DNA from: Rallus limicola
Taxonomy: Eukaryota > Chordata > Aves > Gruiformes > Rallidae
Length of the DNA: 64,000 bases
Assembly: GCA_022605955.1 (NCBI GenBank)
Contig: JAKCOZ010000010.1
Location: forward strand, 2,108,001 to 2,172,000
Direction: 5' to 3'
Part shown: positions 60,318 to 64,000 of the stretch, one piece after another
How the letters are laid out: each line of letters opens with the position of its first letter
Numbering within the stretch: the first letter of the stretch is position 1
Position numbers and translations under genes: made by a program
Notes under the pieces: model-generated
Database searches by the model: none
What the model saw: the letters and a program-made list of their open reading frames with translations, nothing else
What the model was told of the DNA's origin: nothing

Positions 60318-60920
60318 ATGTACTGAAGGGATGTAAATTGTTAATAAAAAGACCTTTGTGAAACCAACTGTAGCTAGAATGTAGCAAGAGCCCTGAAGAA
60401 ACAGCACATCCTTGATTGATTGTTAATGTACTAACAAGAAAGCTATGAATAAGGTCATTATGTTTAGCTGAAGAAGGACCTTGAGGAGGAGAGTGCAGAT
60501 AAGCAGAGCTTTGAGGAGGACACTTTGCAGATACATAGAAGAGGAATTGTTGCTGTAACTGAATGCACATACTGAAGTTGGGCCATCCATGATCTTCAAT
60601 GAAGTGAAGAGTGTGATGGGATGAAGCTGCGAACCCTGAAGAAGAAAAGGATGAGGAAGAGCTCCCCTCGACTCAGATTAGTTGAGAGGCGGAAATACCA
60701 TAAAAGAAAGAAGGTGGAACCCCCAATTCCCGGAGTAGCTATGAATATGTATTAGATTTCCAGGAAATTTCTTAAATGTGTATGCAATGCTTGTACATAA
60801 ACACACTACACCTACAGCTTGCTGTGCCTTGGGAGGAGCGATGCCATAAAGGATACCTGCTTCACAGCTACTTTGGATTCCGACCACGTTTTGATACTGA
60901 ATTGATTTCAAAAGACCCAC
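60318..60920 (+). mobile_element. Probable ERVL-type LTR
   Basis: LTR-like composition with TATA-like 'accataaaagaaag' near 60696, 'cccaattcccggagtagc' and 'agatttccaggaaatttctt' blocks that I associate with avian ERVL LTRs, and 'ccataaaggatacctgcttc' near 60845 like an R/U5 border. Borders are estimates and no target duplication is found. Confidence 0.35.
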
Positions 60921-61012
60921 AAGCTGTAGTAAAGGAACTACTTTGCTGAATTAGCTCTCAGGTTAAGTATATGGCATTTTCACAATAAGGGACCCACTGG
61001 TCAAATACACTG

Positions 61013-61476
61013 TGGTGGTTTAACCAAGAAGGCAGCTACAACAACCACTCAGCTTACTAGCTGCTCAGAGGGATGGGGGAGAGAATTTAAAAGAAAAAAA
61101 AAAGGTCCGATTTGTGGGTTGAGATTAAAATGGTTTAATAGGACAAGAAACGAACAACAATAGTAAGAGTAATAATAAACCCCACAATTTCTCACCACCT
61201 GAAGTCCATGCTCAGCTGTCCCACCTCCCAGTTATATATACAGAACATGACATCATATGATATGGAATAACCCCTTTGGTCAGCTTGGGGCAGCTGCCTT
61301 GGCTGTGTCCTTGGCCAGTTTCTGGCTGTCCCCTGCATTCTCATTGGATAAACAGTCCGTGACTGCTTGACAACTAAACCATCAGTGTATTATCAACATT
61401 GTTATCCTCCTAAATCCAAAACACAGCACTCTACTACCTACTGGGAAGAAAACGAACTCTGTCTCAGCTGAAACCA
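61013..61476 (-). mobile_element. ERVL-like solo LTR, sense minus, second copy
   Basis: Same family and orientation as the LTR at 22034-22527: 'tggtggtttaaccaag', 'gggttgagattaaaatggtt', 'gatatggaataacccctttg' and end 'gtctcagctgaaacca'. On the minus strand there is a TATA box (TATATATAAC, 61240-61231) with a decayed CRE TGACATCA at 61248-61255 (plus). No internal retroviral sequence adjoins it and no clear target duplication is visible. Confidence 0.8.
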
Positions 61477-61846
61477 TTCCTTGATATCAAAGAGTCTTTT
61501 GTTTAAAAATTAATATCAGTCTAGATGTCTAGATGGAGCTCATTCATGTTCTACCACATTGTGTAGAATTTGTGAGACCCACTTTTTTTTTTTCCTTCTG
61601 ATTTATTAATGGAAAATATGGCAAATTTGTATTTTTCTGTGTGACCCTCAGTTCTTGGGTAGAAACAAAGCTGCAAATCTACTATAAAAGCACTTATTTA
61701 GATGATTCCAGGTACAGAAGCCATTGCTGGCTGACTCAGAGAAAATATTCTATGATAGCTGATTTCTGTGGAACACACAAAATTTTCCTGGTATTACAGT
61801 GTTCACAGAACTCAAGAAGAAATGGGATTAAAACCTATATCTTATT

Positions 61847-61893
61847 TTCTATAGTATCATCTATATAGTATCATTCTATAGTATCATCTATAT
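61847..61893. repeat. Tandem duplication, 27-bp period
   Basis: TTCTATAGTATCATCTATAT at 61847 is repeated exactly at 61874. Confidence 0.92.
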
Positions 61894-62456
61894 CAGGGAT
61901 TGTTAAAGAAAAAATTGCCTTGTGGCCACAGTTAGTGATATAACAGATTGTAATGTTTTTTGGTTATCATTCCAACGAGGCTTTAAAACTGATGCTTCAG
62001 TTGACTTAACTTCCCTGCCTCAAAGAGGGAAGACACTCTTGCAGTAGCTGGAAATGAGATCTGTATGATTCATTCCAGCAGCTGTTGGTTCTATTGATTG
62101 AATAGAATCTATTGAATCAACAAATCTATTGATGCATTCCAGTTGGCTATCCTTTTTACTATCCCTGCTGCCCTGGTGGTTCTGCAATTACCTGAGTTGA
62201 CAATTTTGAAAATAAAGTGATGTAAACCTGGAATGAACTTCTGTTTGGAATGTGAACCAGAGCAGTAAATTTCAATGAGCCTGGATTAGTTTACATTACA
62301 GTGCAGTGAGTTAATGTGATGGAAAGACACTCGACTGCAAGGTTTAAAAAAAAAAAAATTTATTTAAACACCAGATTCAATATGTCACTGCTGCAGGTTT
62401 TATGGACACAATGGAGAAATGCACTAGTGCAGTTTAGAAGTATGACTACACTTACC
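61894..62456. other. Intergenic DNA, nothing seen
   Basis: Contains scattered 'tctattga' repeats near 62090-62130 and an A12 run near 62346. No gene recognised. Confidence 0.6.
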
Positions 62457-62645
62457 ACAACCACAAGAGATTCAAGAAATATGCTATTGCAACCACAACA
62501 AAGTCATGAAATGCAGTGTTATGACCCACAACAGTCACTAAATGAACTATTACCACCCACAGGCAATTCACAAGATTCAGCATTACAGCCACAGCAGATT
62601 CTTGGAAGACACTATCACAACTCACAAGTGCACTAAATACTACAC
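62457..62645 (+). repeat. Degenerate minisatellite, about 32-bp period, six units
   Basis: Units begin ACCACAAGAGATTC, ACCACAACAAAGTC, CCCACAACAGTCAC, CCCACAGGCAATTC, CCACAGCAGATTC and CTCACAAGTGCAC at intervals of 30-34 bases, each followed by a variable 'gaaatgctattac'-like half. One plus-strand frame stays open across all six units and reads Gln-rich peptides such as LQPQQ, but its start is in unique AT-rich DNA and no gene is supported. Confidence 0.75.
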
Positions 62646-64000
62646 GTGTGTTAGTCAGTCACCTGCGACTACAAACTAAAAACATATCAAATATTCCCTC
62701 ACCCTTCTCCAGGTAGGGGTTCTCGATACCCTACCTTAGCCAGCATTCTGGCCAAGGGGGAAGGGTCTTCTCACAGAGTTGGAGAAGTGACTTCCCAGTT
62801 CTCAACCTGAATCTGAGGGGCTTTATTTCCTTGACCTACGTGACAGTGGACAGGACTGTGCTGGAGTATTCAGTACCACCTTCCATGTTTGTCATGAACA
62901 GTGTTCCCACTTATTCATGGGCGAGGCTCACCTTCCGTATGCCCTGTTTTGCATACCTTTGATTGCTTGTGCCCACTGAAGCTAAATGGGGACCCTCTGG
63001 CTTGTCTTTATCTTACTTTTAGGCAGTTGAATCATGGTTTGATTGGACATATTGTTTGTTGAAGGAATTCAAGGCTCAACACAGCTTTCTGTTCTTTGAA
63101 TCAATGTAGCACTGCCCTTTTTAGTCTCAGCTTAAAGAACAAACCAAAGTTTGAACTATTTACACATATTTCCCTATGGGTGGTCTCTGTGGAGATGCAC
63201 CCTTAAGGCAATCTAAGGCTGAGTTGCTTTTACAACTCCCCGTGAGCTGCCTGGTGCACTCGACATTACTGAAACCTGATGTGGAACTCAGACCAAGGTG
63301 AGCCTTACAGTTAAATAGGAAGTTGAGAGTATGAAAAAACTTAATTAGAAGACCAGATTTTATGAGTCCCTTAAAGACTCAGATTTGGCAGATGTATAGC
63401 TTTTTTTTGCCTCCCCCCACCTTTCTCCACGCAGTCCTGGCTGTGGTAGAACCAGTAAAACCAGGAGAGATCAGCCTGCCTTTGGCATATGGACCTGAGA
63501 GCAGGAGAACTGAAAGCTTGGAAGAGAAAGCCAGCAAGAGGTAGCTGGCACTGTCAGACCCATTTCAATAGGACTATCTCTACATGTGCAATTTGTGTCT
63601 GGTTATTGCAACAGTAGCTACACATGGAAAAAACCTAGACCTAATAACTGTATTCCTGGAATACAGAAAAGATGTCTTGACACATCTTTTTTAAAAATTG
63701 TTTTTTCTTTTAAAGTCATAATGTGGTGTGTAGTGTTGAGTGGGAATTTCTAAAGGATCTACAGGAAAGTAATAAAAAATCTCTGGAAAATACAGATCTT
63801 GGTGTCATATTCTTATAGGGCAGAAGATTTAGTGATCCCTAAATGTTCTGCTTCATCAGGTTTTTTACTGTTTCAGTAACATGCATACATTAGGTTGTTT
63901 ATCTGGCAGTCACAATGCAGACAGTATCTGGTCTCTATGCAGGAAGAAAAGCTCTCTCATAACACAGCTGTATTAGATTTCAGTTAAAAGTAATGTCTAA
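62646..64000. other. Intergenic DNA, no gene seen
   Basis: Unique-looking sequence to the window end. No CEP72-like exon, CR1 or LTR was recognised. Confidence 0.6.

Overview
The window looks like bird nuclear DNA, most likely from a neoavian bird. The evidence is a dense scatter of CR1 LINE fragments on both strands, many ending in the CR1 tail made of ATTCTATG-type octamers. There are also several avian endogenous-retrovirus LTR types that I know from passerine and other neoavian genomes rather than chicken, CpG islands in AT-rich CpG-poor DNA, and introns with vertebrate splice signals. Family names are from memory; no search was run.

Layout: The left edge holds the one protein-coding exon I can name, exon 1 of SLC9A3 (the epithelial Na+/H+ exchanger NHE3) on the minus strand (187-382), with its CpG-island promoter to the right (about 400-1060). 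From there to about 47 kb is AT-rich intergenic DNA 5' of SLC9A3. It carries CR1 fragments (about 4.0, 5.9-8.2, 11.1, 13.8, 17.2-17.8, 20.2, 26.8-27.7, 27.8, 39.0-39.9, 43.6-44.0 and 45.8-46.0 kb), a 1.3-kb LTR (4.6-5.9 kb), an ERVL-like LTR (22.0-22.5 kb), a 100-base pyrimidine tract (19.75 kb) and a CT repeat (29.2 kb). An isolated CpG-rich patch (38.34-38.64 kb) stands out.

A second strong CpG island (47.1-48.2 kb) is a probable promoter, but I recognise no coding exon in it. To its right, 49.2-52.85 kb is a minus-strand retroviral remnant in the order RNase H, integrase, envelope. Its envelope-like frame is interrupted by a solo LTR flanked by a perfect 5-bp target duplication. A related LTR in the opposite orientation lies at 53.8-54.2 kb. 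At 54.25-56.19 kb are splice-acceptor and poly(A) signals of a possible plus-strand transcript, perhaps a lncRNA from the 47-48 kb island. The right end holds a CR1 (56.6-57.15 kb), a probable LTR (60.3-60.95 kb), a second copy of the 22-kb LTR family (61.0-61.5 kb) and a degenerate 32-bp minisatellite (62.46-62.65 kb).

How it fits together: In human 5p15.33 SLC9A3 faces away from CEP72. The minus-strand exon 1 here puts the CEP72 side to the right, so the island at 47-48 kb could be CEP72, an unrelated lncRNA or another promoter. I could not recognise CEP72 leucine-rich-repeat exons. Nothing here is a CRISPR array, operon or other prokaryotic-style system. The most informative unusual structure is the nested retroviral insertion at 49.2-52.85 kb.
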